Shown here piece by piece: positions 1 through 9,019 of a stretch of 64,000 nucleotides of DNA. A program made the position numbers and the translations under genes. Source of the DNA: Candidatus Pelagibacter communis (GTDB taxonomy: Bacteria; Pseudomonadota; Alphaproteobacteria; Pelagibacterales; Pelagibacteraceae); NCBI RefSeq assembly GCF_001179845.1, contig NZ_CVSB01000006.1, forward strand, positions 1 through 64,000. Direction: 5' to 3'. The notes below the pieces were generated by a model. That model worked only from the letters and a program-made list of their open reading frames with translations. It did no database searches and had not been told where the DNA came from. Positions within the stretch are counted from its first letter, which is position 1, and every line of letters begins with the position of its first letter.

Positions 1-341
1 TCTTTGTTAATTAAAATTCTGTCAGAAAATTCTTTAGATCCAGAAGTTAAAAATTTTTTATCTCTTTCTTGAACTAAAGTTTTAACCACAAGTTCGTCAT
101 GAACATTCGCAATCACCGTTGAAAAGTTTTTTGGTTTTAAACTTTTATCGACAACTAATAAATCACCATCATTAATTCCAACATCGACCATTGATTTTCC
201 TTGAACTCTGATGATGAAAGTTGCTGGAACATTTCTTATTAAATGCATGTTCAGATCAATATCTTCTTCGATATAATCAGTAGCAGGGGAAGGAAAGCCA
301 GCGCCTGCTTTATGTAGATAATAAGGGATTGTTAGTTTCAT
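1..341 (-). CDS. umuD: UmuD-like S24 peptidase, SOS mutagenesis protein (3' end outside window)
   Basis: This is the first 113 codons of a LexA/UmuD-type self-cleaving serine protease; the rest lies left of base 1. Known role of the family: after RecA-stimulated self-cleavage it becomes a subunit of a translesion polymerase. Visible motifs from the ATG at 341 are the cleavage pair A14-G15 before FPSPATDYIEE, catalytic Ser50 in QGKSM and catalytic Lys87 in LVVKTL. A second in-frame ATG at 371 would add ten residues and give Ser60 and Lys97, the E. coli UmuD numbering. I prefer 341 because a sigma70-type promoter and a LexA-type box sit directly before it, and the 371 start would put both in the coding part. 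Neither start has a clear Shine-Dalgarno. A umuC gene would be expected further left but is not seen. Confidence 0.85.
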   Translation of the reverse strand, partial: MKLTIPYYLHKAGAGFPSPATDYIEEDIDLNMHLIRNVPATFIIRVQGKSMVDVGINDGDLLVVDKSLKPKNFSTVIANVHDELVVKTLVQERDKKFLTSGSKEFSDRILINK

Positions 342-356
342 GTTCTTGTTTTGTTC
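342..356 (-). promoter_or_regulatory. LexA-type SOS box of umuD
   Basis: On the minus strand the sequence is GAACAAAACAAGAAC, a perfect GAAC-N7-GAAC direct repeat, the known alphaproteobacterial LexA box. It ends one base before the preferred umuD ATG and starts 3 bp after the -10 hexamer. A bound repressor would cover the transcription start. The same layout is seen at recA. Confidence 0.75.
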
Positions 357-359
357 TAC

Positions 360-388
360 TTTATAGACCATTTATACAATACACTCAA
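360..388 (-). promoter_or_regulatory. umuD promoter
   Basis: Read on the minus strand: -35 TTGAGT (388-383), a 17-bp spacer, and -10 TATAAA (365-360). The predicted start of transcription falls inside the LexA box, leaving a leader of roughly 10-15 bases before the ATG at 341. Confidence 0.6.
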
Positions 389-454
389 GAGGTTGTATTT
401 TGAGTCTGTAACTGAATCAAAAGTGAATCAAAACGTGAACATCGAAAACAACAT

Positions 455-483
455 TTGGTGGACATGTGGATAACTTTTACAAT
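455..483 (+). promoter_or_regulatory. Promoter of the small-protein/VOC/GFA/kinase/TolC unit
   Basis: TTGGTG (455-460), 17-bp spacer, TACAAT (478-483), about 33 bases before the ATG at 517. It is the only well-spaced candidate in the gap between the divergent umuD and the five-gene unit. The call rests on hexamer match and spacing only. Confidence 0.4.
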
Positions 484-516
484 AAGTAGTCTTAAAGTGA
501 TTTATAAAGGAAAATT

Positions 517-711
517 ATGATTTGTATTAAAGCAGATATTCCAGAAGAGTTAAACGAAATAGATGATGAATTAAAAGCAGTTTACCATAGCAAAGATACT
601 GTTTGTTTTTTCATATTAAAAACAAGAGAATTAAGAAATAAGTTTATAGAAGAAACCAAGGGAATGAACAAAAGTGAAAGAGAAAAAGTTTACGAGGTAT
701 ATAATAAATAA
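517..711 (+). CDS. Small conserved-looking hypothetical protein (64 aa)
   Basis: I do not recognise a family. The product is a short, charged, probably soluble protein with no signal peptide or membrane segment and a predicted helical C-terminal half rich in Lys and Glu. The start is supported by AAAGGA at 506-511, 5 bases before the ATG. It is the first gene of a tight unit followed 13 bases later by a VOC protein. The good ribosome site, normal AT-rich codon use and lack of internal stops argue for a real gene; function is unknown. Confidence 0.6.
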   Translation: MICIKADIPEELNEIDDELKAVYHSKDTVCFFILKTRELRNKFIEETKGMNKSEREKVYEVYNK

Positions 712-724
712 GTAAAAATAAATT

Positions 725-1108
725 ATGAATATTTTAGATTTTGTGATGGTTGGTTCTAACGATTATAAAAAATCGAGTGAGTTCTACGATGCTGTTCTCG
801 AACCTTTAAAATTAAAAAAAACTGTAATAACAGAAAAATATATTGGTTACTCTCATGCAAGCGATCCTGACAAAACTTTATTCTATGTAACAAACCCAGT
901 AAATGGTGAACCAGCAACCTTCGGTAATGGAACACAAATAACTTTGTTAGCAGACTCTAAAGAAGTAGTAGAAAAATTTTATGAAATTGCAATGTCAAAA
1001 GGAGCTACTGATGAGGGAGGACCAGGAGTAAGAAGTGATGGAAATTATTATGCTTATATCCGTGACTTTGACGGAAATAAGATTGCAGCTAAAAGTAATT
1101 TAAAATAA
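725..1108 (+). CDS. VOC-superfamily (glyoxalase/dioxygenase fold) protein
   Basis: A 127-residue single-chain vicinal oxygen chelate protein. The N-terminal strand MNILDFVMVGSNDYKKSSEF followed by FYDAVLEPL is the usual first beta-alpha unit. The C-terminal AYIRDFDGNKIA matches the common 'x-RDPDGN' end of the fold. The metal ligands typical of true glyoxalase I are not clear, so a specific reaction cannot be named. It lies between the small 64-aa gene and the GFA gene with gaps of 12-13 bases, so it is probably co-transcribed. Possible roles include detoxification of small electrophiles, inferred only from the neighbouring GFA protein. Confidence 0.8.
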   Translation: MNILDFVMVGSNDYKKSSEFYDAVLEPLKLKKTVITEKYIGYSHASDPDKTLFYVTNPVNGEPATFGNGTQITLLADSKEVVEKFYEIAMSKGATDEGGPGVRSDGNYYAYIRDFDGNKIAAKSNLK

Positions 1109-1120
1109 AAAAGGAGTTAT

Positions 1121-1486
1121 ATGAAACTAAATTGTCATTGTGGCGCCGTAGAAGCAGAAATTAATTCATCAGTAAACGAATTAGCAAAAATTGTAAGATG
1201 CAATTGCTCTATTTGTAAAAGAAAAAATGCAACAATGGGGATGGTTAAAAACGAAGATTTTAAAATTACTAAAGGAGAGGATAAATTAACTTTATATAAA
1301 TATCATACTAAAGTAGCTAATCATTACTTCTGCAAAGAGTGTGGAATTTATACTCATCACAATCCTAGAAGTGCACCGACTATGACTGGATTTAATATGG
1401 GATGTGTAGACGATGTCAAAGTAGAAGATTTAAAAGAAGTAGCTTTCTTTGATGGTCTTAACCATCCAATGGATCAAGAAAAATAA
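1121..1486 (+). CDS. GFA-family (glutathione-dependent formaldehyde-activating-like) zinc protein
   Basis: A 121-residue Mss4-like fold protein of the GFA/CENP-V family. Cysteines fit the known zinc sites: C5-H-C7 in NCHCG, C27, C29 and C32 in RCNCSIC, and C71 and C74 in FCKECGIYTHH. The closing segment with FNMGCVDD is also family-typical. A strong AGGAG ribosome site precedes the ATG. Members bind zinc and sometimes glutathione, but many annotated GFA proteins have no proven formaldehyde activity, so the substrate is open. A one-carbon detoxification role would fit the formate and glycine-cleavage genes elsewhere in the window; that link is inference. Confidence 0.85.
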   Translation: MKLNCHCGAVEAEINSSVNELAKIVRCNCSICKRKNATMGMVKNEDFKITKGEDKLTLYKYHTKVANHYFCKECGIYTHHNPRSAPTMTGFNMGCVDDVKVEDLKEVAFFDGLNHPMDQEK

Positions 1487-1493
1487 AACTTCA

Positions 1494-2423
1494 ATGAAAT
1501 TATCTGAAGAGTGTTTTAAGAAAGTTAAAAAAGATTGTTTTAAATTCATTAAAACACAAGAGACATCAACTGAAAAGTTTGGCAATAAAGAGAGGATGAT
1601 TAAGAATTTTTTAATTCCAATATGTTTTTGGATTTCAAAAAAAGCAGATAAAAAAAAACCTTACTTTGTCGGTTTAGCTGGAGGACAGGGAACAGGCAAA
1701 ACAACAATAAGTTCAATAATAAGGATAATATTAGAAAAGTATTTTAAACTAAAAGTATTTAAGATTTCTATCGATGATTTTTATAAAACTAGAAAAGAAA
1801 GAATAGCTTTATCAAAAAAAGTACACCCAATGTTATTAACTAGAGGTGTACCAGGTACACATGACATTAATATGATGTTAAATTTCTTTAAAAAATCAAA
1901 AAGTAAAAAATTTAAAAAAATGAAATTACCAAGTTTTAATAAGGCAATTGATGATAGATTTCCTAAAAATAAATGGAGCAAAATCAACAAAAGACCAGAT
2001 GTAATTATTTTTGAAGGATGGTGTGTTGGAGCAAGAGCAGAAACTGAAAAGACATTAAAAAAATCTATTAACTCTATGGAAAAGGCCAATGATCATAAAC
2101 TTGTTTGGAGAAAATTTGTTAACCAGCAATTAAAAACTAAGTATAAGAAGTTATATTCTCAGTTAAATTGTATGATTTACTTAAAGGCAAAAAACTTTAG
2201 TTTGTTACAAAAGTGGAGATTAAAGCAGGAACACAAACTATGGTTAAAAACAAAGAAAAAAGGTAGTCATAAAATAATGAGCAAAGGGGATGTAATTAAT
2301 TTTATGCAAACTTATCAAAGAATTACTCAGAACATGTTCAAAAATATGCCAAAATATGCCTCTATAATTTTAAATTTAAACAGTAACCATCAAATTAAAA
2401 CTGCTGTATATAAATCGAAATGA
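1494..2423 (+). CDS. D-glycerate 3-kinase-like P-loop kinase
   Basis: A 309-residue P-loop kinase resembling the plant-type glycerate kinase family (related to PRK and uridine kinases), which converts D-glycerate to 3-phosphoglycerate with ATP. From the ATG at 1494, Walker A is GGQGTGKT at about 63-70, SIDDFYKT follows as the kinase substrate region, RGVPGTHD comes next, and IIFEGWCVGAR is a later conserved block. An upstream in-frame ATG at 1449 would overlap the GFA gene by 38 bases; I chose 1494 because it starts just after the GFA stop and matches the family length better. The final ATGA overlaps the TolC gene. Glycerate salvage would feed serine and glycine synthesis. Confidence 0.8.
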   Translation: MKLSEECFKKVKKDCFKFIKTQETSTEKFGNKERMIKNFLIPICFWISKKADKKKPYFVGLAGGQGTGKTTISSIIRIILEKYFKLKVFKISIDDFYKTRKERIALSKKVHPMLLTRGVPGTHDINMMLNFFKKSKSKKFKKMKLPSFNKAIDDRFPKNKWSKINKRPDVIIFEGWCVGARAETEKTLKKSINSMEKANDHKLVWRKFVNQQLKTKYKKLYSQLNCMIYLKAKNFSLLQKWRLKQEHKLWLKTKKKGSHKIMSKGDVINFMQTYQRITQNMFKNMPKYASIILNLNSNHQIKTAVYKSK

Positions 2424-3712
2424 AAAAAATATTTATCATAGTTATCGCATCAATATTTTATTTTAGTAATGCTATTGCAGTTACTTTATATGATGCATTA
2501 AATCAAACTTATCAAAATAATATTCAATTAAATGCTGAAAGAGAAAATATTAAAGCATCTGAAGAAGATATTAATATTTCTAAAGCTGATTACATGCCAT
2601 CGTTAACCTTAAGCGGATCTAAAAGTATTGAAGAAACTAATAAACTTACAAACCAAAGTGGAGGAAATGCAACTATAACTGATGTAGACCCCTTAACTAC
2701 TTCCATTAAATTAGAACAAACTTTATTAGACTTTGGAAGAGATTTAACTTTGCAAAAAAATATTGTTGCTCTTGATTTAGCTAAAGCACAATTACTTAAA
2801 AAAGAACAAGATATTTTACATAAAGCTATAGATGCGTTTACTAATTTAATTTTAGCGAGAGAAAAATTAGATATTAATCAAAAAAATTTAAATCTTTTAA
2901 ATAGACAGGTAGAAAATGATAAAATCAGGAGAGATAGAGGTCAAATTACGAATACAGATCTAGCGCAATCTGAATCATCACTTGCAGGAGCTCAAGCACA
3001 ATTTGCAAAGGCTAAAAGTGATCTATTAATAAATAAACTGAATTATGAAAATATAATTGGCCAAATAAATAATCCTGAACAATTGCAAAAAAACTCAAAT
3101 GCCATAGTCAATATTCCACAAAATTTAAATGAAGCACTAAATCTTTCAAAGCAAAATAATCCAGATATTCAAATTGCTAAATTAGATTTATTAAAAGCAG
3201 AGAAAGAATTAGCTATTTCAGAGTCAGATTTAAAACCTACTGCATCATTATCTTTAGAAAGATCTTATTCAGATGATTTTACCTCTACGATAGATGAAAG
3301 AGAAAAAGATGTTTTAAAAGCAACTGTAAGCTGGCCTTTTTATTCAGGAGGAAAAAAAAGATCAACTATCTCAAAAAATTCAAATTTAACTACAAGAAAA
3401 AGATTATTGTTAGATGATGCTGTAAGAACAAATGAAACAAATGTAGCAAGTGCTTGGTCAAGTCTAGAATCTTCAGAAAGTTTTTTAAATTCAGTTAGAG
3501 TTCAAGTAAATGCAGCTGAAATAGCTAATGAAGGAATAGCAGCAGAGTATGAAAGGGGATCAAGAACAACTCTTGACGTTATTCAATCAAATGCTTTACT
3601 GCTTTCAGCTCAAATTTCTTTAGCAAGTTCTGAGAAAAACTATTTAATGGCTCAATATAATCTGCTTAAAGCAGTAGGCTTGCTAAACAGCCAATATCTA
3701 AAACTTAAGTAA
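2420..3712 (+). CDS. tolC: TolC-family outer membrane efflux protein
   Basis: A 430-residue outer membrane factor forming the exit duct of type I secretion or RND pumps. A signal peptide is visible (MKKIFIIVIASIFYFSNAIA, about 1-20), followed by the family start VTLYDALNQTYQNN. Two long amphipathic coiled-coil repeats follow, with the TolC marks RDRGQITNTDLAQSE in the first half and EYERGSRTTLDVIQ in the second. It overlaps the kinase by 4 bases, so it is translated with it. No inner-membrane pump or adaptor gene is adjacent; the RND-type protein at 58895-61291 is MMPL-like and not an obvious partner. Confidence 0.88.
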   Translation: MKKIFIIVIASIFYFSNAIAVTLYDALNQTYQNNIQLNAERENIKASEEDINISKADYMPSLTLSGSKSIEETNKLTNQSGGNATITDVDPLTTSIKLEQTLLDFGRDLTLQKNIVALDLAKAQLLKKEQDILHKAIDAFTNLILAREKLDINQKNLNLLNRQVENDKIRRDRGQITNTDLAQSESSLAGAQAQFAKAKSDLLINKLNYENIIGQINNPEQLQKNSNAIVNIPQNLNEALNLSKQNNPDIQIAKLDLLKAEKELAISESDLKPTASLSLERSYSDDFTSTIDEREKDVLKATVSWPFYSGGKKRSTISKNSNLTTRKRLLLDDAVRTNETNVASAWSSLESSESFLNSVRVQVNAAEIANEGIAAEYERGSRTTLDVIQSNALLLSAQISLASSEKNYLMAQYNLLKAVGLLNSQYLKLK

Positions 3713-3724
3713 TTATTTGATTTT

Positions 3725-3753
3725 TTGAGCCTGAAAATAAATATATTGCTAAT
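3725..3753 (+). promoter_or_regulatory. recA promoter
   Basis: TTGAGC (3725-3730), 17-bp spacer, GCTAAT (3748-3753). The -35 and spacer match the umuD promoter closely. The -10 is a four-of-six match, offset by strong context and by the LexA-type box 2 bp downstream. Confidence 0.5.
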
Positions 3754-3755
3754 GA

Positions 3756-3770
3756 GAACAAAATGTGTAC
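3756..3770 (+). promoter_or_regulatory. LexA-type SOS box of recA
   Basis: GAACAAAATGTGTAC is GAAC-N7-GTAC, one mismatch from the alphaproteobacterial GAAC-N7-GAAC box. Its first eight bases match the umuD box. It lies 2 bp after the predicted -10 and 49 bases before the recA ATG. Confidence 0.6.
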
Positions 3771-3819
3771 ATTTATTTCATGATTCGAGTGTTAAAAAAT
3801 TTAAAAAAAGAGGCAAAAA

Positions 3820-4977
3820 ATGACGAAAAATAACCTAAAAGTAGTTAAATCTACTAAAGATCAAGAAATGGACGTTAAAGAAAAGAACAAAGCGTTAGAC
3901 GCTGCGATAGCTCAAATTACAGATAATTTTGGAAAAGGCTCAGTAATGAAGCTTGGTGAAAAAAGAGCGATGGATATCGAGTCTGTTTCAACAGGTTCTT
4001 TAAGCCTTGATTTAGCTTTAGGTATAGGTGGATTACCAAAAGGAAGAATTGTTGAAGTTTATGGACCAGAGTCATCTGGAAAAACAACTTTAGCATTACA
4101 AGTTGTTGCTGAAGCTCAAAAATCTGGTGGAATTTGTGCATTCGTTGATGCAGAACACGCATTAGATCCAGTTTATGCAAAAAAATTAGGTGTAAATACT
4201 GAAGAACTTTTAATTTCACAGCCAGATACAGGTGAACAAGCGTTAGAAATAGCTGATACACTAGTAAAATCAGGCTCTATTTCAGTAATCGTTATTGACT
4301 CAGTTGCAGCTTTAACTCCAAAAGCTGAAATTGAAGGAGAGATGGGAGATCATCATGTTGGTCTTCAATCTAGATTAATGAGTCAGGCTTTAAGAAAATT
4401 AACAGGTTCAATTTCAAATACAAATACAATGATGATTTTCATTAACCAAATTAGAATGAAAATTGGAGTTATGTTTGGAAGTCCAGAGACAACATCAGGT
4501 GGTAATGCACTTAAGTTTTACTCATCTGTAAGAATGGATATTAGAAGAATTGGTGCCATCAAAGATAAAGATGAAATTATTGGTAACTCTACAAGGGTGA
4601 AGGTAGTTAAGAATAAAGTAGCACCACCATTCAAAGTTGTTGAATTTGATTTGATGTATGGAAGAGGAATTAGCAAGATGGGCGAACTAGTCGATCTTGG
4701 TTCTAAAGCAGATATAATTGAAAAATCAGGCGCATGGTATGCTTATAAAGGAGAGAAGATTGGTCAAGGTAGAGAGAATGCTAAGACTTATTTAGCTCAA
4801 AATCCTAAAGTTGCTGCAGAAATCGAAATGGCAATTAGAGAAAAAGCAGGTGTGATTTCTAAGAAAATAGAAGGAAATCCAATCGATCCTGAAAAATTGG
4901 AGAAAGAAAAGAAAGTAGCTGAAAAAGAAGAAGCTGAAAAAGCAGAAGCCACTCCTCCATCATCTAAAAAGAATTAA
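3820..4977 (+). CDS. recA: Recombinase RecA
   Basis: A 385-residue RecA, the ATP-dependent strand-exchange protein that also activates LexA and UmuD self-cleavage. Visible are [11 protein letters not shown], Walker [10 protein letters not shown] at 82-90, the [15 protein letters not shown] block, Walker [11 protein letters not shown], loop L1 region [12 protein letters not shown], and loop L2 region [20 protein letters not shown]. There is an extra N-terminal tail of about 18 lysine-rich residues relative to E. coli and an acidic/lysine C-terminal tail. The start is supported by AGAGG six bases upstream; an internal ATG at 3868 is the alternative. A strong terminator follows. Confidence 0.98.
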   Translation: MTKNNLKVVKSTKDQEMDVKEKNKALDAAIAQITDNFGKGSVMKLGEKRAMDIESVSTGSLSLDLALGIGGLPKGRIVEVYGPESSGKTTLALQVVAEAQKSGGICAFVDAEHALDPVYAKKLGVNTEELLISQPDTGEQALEIADTLVKSGSISVIVIDSVAALTPKAEIEGEMGDHHVGLQSRLMSQALRKLTGSISNTNTMMIFINQIRMKIGVMFGSPETTSGGNALKFYSSVRMDIRRIGAIKDKDEIIGNSTRVKVVKNKVAPPFKVVEFDLMYGRGISKMGELVDLGSKADIIEKSGAWYAYKGEKIGQGRENAKTYLAQNPKVAAEIEMAIREKAGVISKKIEGNPIDPEKLEKEKKVAEKEEAEKAEATPPSSKKN

Positions 4978-4995
4978 TAGGTCATCTTTATTAAT

Positions 4996-5024
4996 AAAAG
5001 GCGCTTAATTTAAGCGCCTTTTTT
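4996..5024 (+). terminator. Rho-independent terminator of recA
   Basis: The left arm AAAAGGCGCTT and right arm AAGCGCCTTTT form a GC-centred hairpin with a short AT loop. The arms are followed by a T run (5019-5024). It lies 18 bases after the recA stop and is the clearest intrinsic terminator in the window. Confidence 0.85.
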
Positions 5025-5070
5025 CCCTTCGGTATCTAGACATAGAATAAAAAAGCTGTATTTTAAAAAT

Positions 5071-7737
5071 ATGGCAGACAAAACACTCAATGAAATAAGA
5101 AATACTTTTTTGAAGTATTTTGAAAAGAACGATCACAAGATTGTGGAGTCTAGTAATTTGGTTCCGAACAATGATCCCACATTGATGTTTGCTAACTCTG
5201 GAATGGTCCAGTTTAAGAATGTTTTTACAGGATTAGAAAAAAGAGATTATGTTAGAGCCACAACGTCACAAAAATGTGTAAGGGCAGGTGGTAAGCATAA
5301 TGATTTAGAAAATGTTGGTTACACACCTCGTCACCATACATTCTTTGAAATGTTAGGAAATTTTTCTTTTGGTGATTATTTTAAAGAGCAAGCAATTCAT
5401 TATGCGTGGAACTTAATTACAAAAGATTTTGGAATAGATAAAAATAGACTTTATGTAACTGTGTTTCATGAAGACGATGAAGCCTTTAATTTTTGGAAGA
5501 AAATAGCGGGTTTTAGCGATGATAGGATTATAAGGATAGCAACCTCAGATAATTTTTGGTCAATGGGCGAGACAGGTCCATGCGGTCCATGTTCTGAAAT
5601 ATTCTTTGATCACGGCGATCATTTACCAGGAGGTTTACCTGGAACTAAAGATGAGGATGGAGATAGATTTATAGAAATTTGGAACTTGGTCTTTATGCAG
5701 TTTGAACAAGTTACCAAAGATAAAAGAATTAATCTTCCAAAACCGTCAGTTGATACTGGAATGGGATTAGAGAGAATTGCAGCTTTATTACAAGGTTCAC
5801 ATGATAACTATGAAACAGATCATTTTAAAAAAATAATTGCTTCAGCATCTGAAATTACAAAAGTTACACCAGATAAATCTAATCTTGCAAGTTTTAGAGT
5901 TATAGCTGATCACTTAAGAGCAAGTTCGTTTTTAATAGCTGAGGGAGTTTTACCTTCAAATGAAGGAAGAGGATATGTTCTTCGAAGAATTATGAGAAGA
6001 GGGATGAGACATTCTCATTTACTTGGGTCTAAGGAACCAGTTTTTTATAATTTGTTTGACACACTTAAAAATGAAATGTCAGGAAACTATCCAGAATTAG
6101 TTAGAGCTGAATCTTTAATTAAAGAAACTTTAAAAATGGAAGAAGAAAAATTCTTAGTTTTATTAGACAGAGGAATAAAAATTTTAAATGATGAAATATC
6201 TAAAATAGATAAAGTGTTGTCAGGTGAAGTAGCTTTTAAATTATATGATACTTACGGTTTTCCATTAGATCTTACTGAGGATATTTTAAGAAACAAATCA
6301 ATGTCAATTGATACTGAAAAGTTTCAATCTTTGATGAAGGAAAGTAGAGAACTTGCTAAGAAAAATTGGAAAGGTTCTGGAGATGCAGCGGTTGAAGATA
6401 TTTGGTTTGGAATAAAAGATAAATTAGAAGCAACCGAATTCTTAGGATACGAAACAAATCAAGCTGAAGGTGTCGTTTTATCTATTTTAAAAGACAATAA
6501 AGAAGTAGATCAGTTAAAAGAAAATGATGAAGGAATGATTATAGTGAATCAAACTCCTTTCTATGGTGAGTCTGGAGGTCAGGTCGGTGATACTGGTGAA
6601 ATAGTATCAAATGATTTTAAATTTGAAGTAACCGATGTCCAAAAAAAACTAGGAGATTTATTTGTTCATTATGGAAAGGTTAAGAGTGGTTCAATAAAAC
6701 TACAGGAAAGTGTAGAGTTAAAAATTGATGTGGAAAGAAGAGATAATACTCGAGCTTATCACTCAGCAACCCATCTATTACACGAGTCTTTAAGAAGAGT
6801 TCTAGGTACTCATGTAACCCAAAAAGGATCTTTGGTAGAACCAAGCAGATTAAGATTTGATTTCAGCCATATGAAGCCAATTTTGAATGAGGAAATCAAT
6901 AAAATAGAAGAATTTGTAAACAAAATGGTCTCAAAAAAATCTGAGGTTAAAACTAGATTAATGACACCTGATGAGGCAGTTGAAAATGGTGCTTTAGCAT
7001 TATTTGGTGAAAAATACGGAGATGAAGTAAGAGTTCTTTCGATGGGAGATGAGAATGGTAAGTATTTTTCTACTGAATTATGTGGTGGAACACACGTTAA
7101 AAACACTGGTGATATTGGTAAATTTAAGATTGTCAGCCAGTCTTCAATTGCTGCAGGGGTTAGAAGAATTGAGGCCTTAAGAGATAAACAATTGGAAGAA
7201 TATTTAAAAAATAAAGAGAAATTATCAAACCTATCTGCAGAAAAAGACGAGGAAACAATTAAAGATTTAAGTCAGCAAATTATAAAACTTGGAGGAAAAC
7301 CAAGTTTAGATGAAGCTGATCAAAAAACTTTAATTAAAAACCTAACTAAACAATTAGAAACTATTTCAGTAAATTCAATTTTAGAGGATAAATCTAAAAA
7401 TATTATTAAAGACGAAGAAATTAATGGAGTTAAGTTAAGACTTCAAAAAATAGATGGATTACCTCCAAAAGAATTAAGAAAACTTGTAGATAAAGGTAAA
7501 AAAGATTTAGGTGAAGGTATTGTGGTTGTGTTTGCAAATAAAGATGACAAGGTTGGATTAGCTGTTGGAGTAACAGATAAATTAACAAGCAAATTTGATG
7601 CAGTTAAATTTGTAAAAGTTGGATCTGAAATAATTGGTGGTAAAGGTGGTGGAGGAAGAAAAGACTTTGCCCAAGCTGGTGGACAAGATCAATCAAAAAT
7701 TGAAGAAGCTTTCGAAAAGCTTAAGAGTTTATTTTAA
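5071..7737 (+). CDS. alaS: Alanyl-tRNA synthetase
   Basis: An 888-residue class II synthetase charging tRNA-Ala, close to the usual length of about 875. The N-terminal catalytic domain carries the family start [16 protein letters not shown], and motif 2 lies around [18 protein letters not shown]. The editing domain zinc site is complete: H564 and H568 (HSATH) with C671 and H675 (CGGTH). The C-terminal DHHA1 domain ends in [16 protein letters not shown]. The gene stops 9 bases inside the convergent icd gene, with no terminator between them. Confidence 0.98.
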   Translation: MADKTLNEIRNTFLKYFEKNDHKIVESSNLVPNNDPTLMFANSGMVQFKNVFTGLEKRDYVRATTSQKCVRAGGKHNDLENVGYTPRHHTFFEMLGNFSFGDYFKEQAIHYAWNLITKDFGIDKNRLYVTVFHEDDEAFNFWKKIAGFSDDRIIRIATSDNFWSMGETGPCGPCSEIFFDHGDHLPGGLPGTKDEDGDRFIEIWNLVFMQFEQVTKDKRINLPKPSVDTGMGLERIAALLQGSHDNYETDHFKKIIASASEITKVTPDKSNLASFRVIADHLRASSFLIAEGVLPSNEGRGYVLRRIMRRGMRHSHLLGSKEPVFYNLFDTLKNEMSGNYPELVRAESLIKETLKMEEEKFLVLLDRGIKILNDEISKIDKVLSGEVAFKLYDTYGFPLDLTEDILRNKSMSIDTEKFQSLMKESRELAKKNWKGSGDAAVEDIWFGIKDKLEATEFLGYETNQAEGVVLSILKDNKEVDQLKENDEGMIIVNQTPFYGESGGQVGDTGEIVSNDFKFEVTDVQKKLGDLFVHYGKVKSGSIKLQESVELKIDVERRDNTRAYHSATHLLHESLRRVLGTHVTQKGSLVEPSRLRFDFSHMKPILNEEINKIEEFVNKMVSKKSEVKTRLMTPDEAVENGALALFGEKYGDEVRVLSMGDENGKYFSTELCGGTHVKNTGDIGKFKIVSQSSIAAGVRRIEALRDKQLEEYLKNKEKLSNLSAEKDEETIKDLSQQIIKLGGKPSLDEADQKTLIKNLTKQLETISVNSILEDKSKNIIKDEEINGVKLRLQKIDGLPPKELRKLVDKGKKDLGEGIVVVFANKDDKVGLAVGVTDKLTSKFDAVKFVKVGSEIIGGKGGGGRKDFAQAGGQDQSKIEEAFEKLKSLF

Positions 7738-8943
7738 TTTCTTTTTTAAATTTCCATCAATTTCATCTAAAAACTGATTAGTAGTTAAGAATTTACTATT
7801 TGGACCAACAAGAATTGCCAAATCTTTTGTCATTGATCCACTTTCAACACATTCAATACAAACTTTTTCTAAAGTTTGTGCAAATTTGATAAGTTCCTCA
7901 TTAACATCTAGTTTACCTCTATGAGCTAACCCTCTAGTCCAAGCAAAAATTGATGCGATTGGGTTGGTTGAAGTTTCTTTTCCTTGTTGATGCATTCTAT
8001 AATGTCTAGTTACTGTTCCGTGTGCAGCCTCTGCTTCCATTACTTTTCCATCTGGAGTTAATAATGTACTTGTCATTAATCCTAAAGATCCATAACCTTG
8101 TGCCATAGTATCTGATTGCACATCTCCATCATAATTTTTGCAAGCCCAAATATATTTTCCACTCCATTTCATTGCACATGCAACCATGTCATCAATTAAT
8201 CTATGTTCGTAAGTTAAATTATTTTTTTCAAATTCGCTTTTATATTCTTTGTCGAAAATTTCTTGGAAAATATCTTTAAATCTTCCATCGTATTGTTTTA
8301 GAATTGTATTTTTAGTAGACATGTAAACAGGCCATTTTTTAATTAACCCATAACTGAAACAAGATCTTGCAAAGTCTTCAATAGATTTATCTAAATTGTA
8401 CATTGATAAAGCCACACCAGGACCTGTAAAATTAAATACTTCATATTTAATTTCATCTTTTCCATCTTCTGATGTCCACTTCACTTCCATTTTTCCTTTT
8501 CCAGGAACTTTAAAATCTGTTGCTCTATATTGATCACCAAATGCATGTCTTCCAATGATTACAGGATCAGTCCAAGAGGGAACAAGTTTTGGAATATTTT
8601 TACAAATAATTGGTTCTCTAAATACTGTTCCTCCAATTATATTTCTTATAGTTCCGTTTGGAGATCTCCACATTTTTTTTAAATCAAATTCTTCTACTCT
8701 CGCTTCATCAGGGGTAATTGTTGCACACTTAATTCCAACACCAATTTTTTTAATAGCATTAGCAGAGTTGATCGTAATCTGATCATCAGTATTATCTCTG
8801 CTTTTCATGCCTAAATCATAATATTCAATACCAAGATCTAAATATGGGAGGATTAATTTATTTTTGATGAACTCCCATATAATACGAGTCATTTCATCGC
8901 CATCCAGCTCAACAACTGGGTTTTTTACCTTGATTTTGCTCAT
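7729..8943 (-). CDS. icd: NADP-dependent isocitrate dehydrogenase
   Basis: A 404-residue homodimeric, eukaryote-type NADP isocitrate dehydrogenase that oxidises isocitrate to 2-oxoglutarate in the TCA cycle. Diagnostic stretches are [16 protein letters not shown] at the N-terminus, [19 protein letters not shown] for substrate binding, [16 protein letters not shown], and [13 protein letters not shown] near the coenzyme site. Length and motifs match this subfamily and not the E. coli Icd type. It is a single gene, convergent with alaS and divergent from psd across a 76-bp gap. Confidence 0.97.
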   Translation of the reverse strand: MSKIKVKNPVVELDGDEMTRIIWEFIKNKLILPYLDLGIEYYDLGMKSRDNTDDQITINSANAIKKIGVGIKCATITPDEARVEEFDLKKMWRSPNGTIRNIIGGTVFREPIICKNIPKLVPSWTDPVIIGRHAFGDQYRATDFKVPGKGKMEVKWTSEDGKDEIKYEVFNFTGPGVALSMYNLDKSIEDFARSCFSYGLIKKWPVYMSTKNTILKQYDGRFKDIFQEIFDKEYKSEFEKNNLTYEHRLIDDMVACAMKWSGKYIWACKNYDGDVQSDTMAQGYGSLGLMTSTLLTPDGKVMEAEAAHGTVTRHYRMHQQGKETSTNPIASIFAWTRGLAHRGKLDVNEELIKFAQTLEKVCIECVESGSMTKDLAILVGPNSKFLTTNQFLDEIDGNLKKKLK

Positions 8944-8981
8944 TAAATAAAAATTATCTTATTAATTGAATTTGATCGTTT

Positions 8982-9009
8982 TATATACATATTAATCGAA
9001 AATTAGCAA
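8982..9009 (-). promoter_or_regulatory. Candidate icd promoter
   Basis: On the minus strand: TTGCTA (9009-9004), 16-bp spacer, TATATA (8987-8982), about 40 bases before the icd ATG. The whole gap is AT-rich, so the match is only moderately informative. Confidence 0.35.
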
Positions 9010-9019
9010 ATAGAAGAAT

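Noticed and set aside
435-455. Second LexA box before the 517 gene (GAACATCGAAAACAA)
   Set aside because: Only the first half matches; the second half has three mismatches to GAAC and lies far from the candidate promoter.
1449-1493. Upstream ATG for the glycerate kinase
   Set aside because: It would overlap the GFA gene by 38 bases and add 15 residues that do not fit the family; ATG 1494 follows the GFA stop.
3917-4261. Antisense frame within recA
   Set aside because: It is a mirror of strongly conserved recA codons, with an unnatural Leu/His/Gln composition and no ribosome site.
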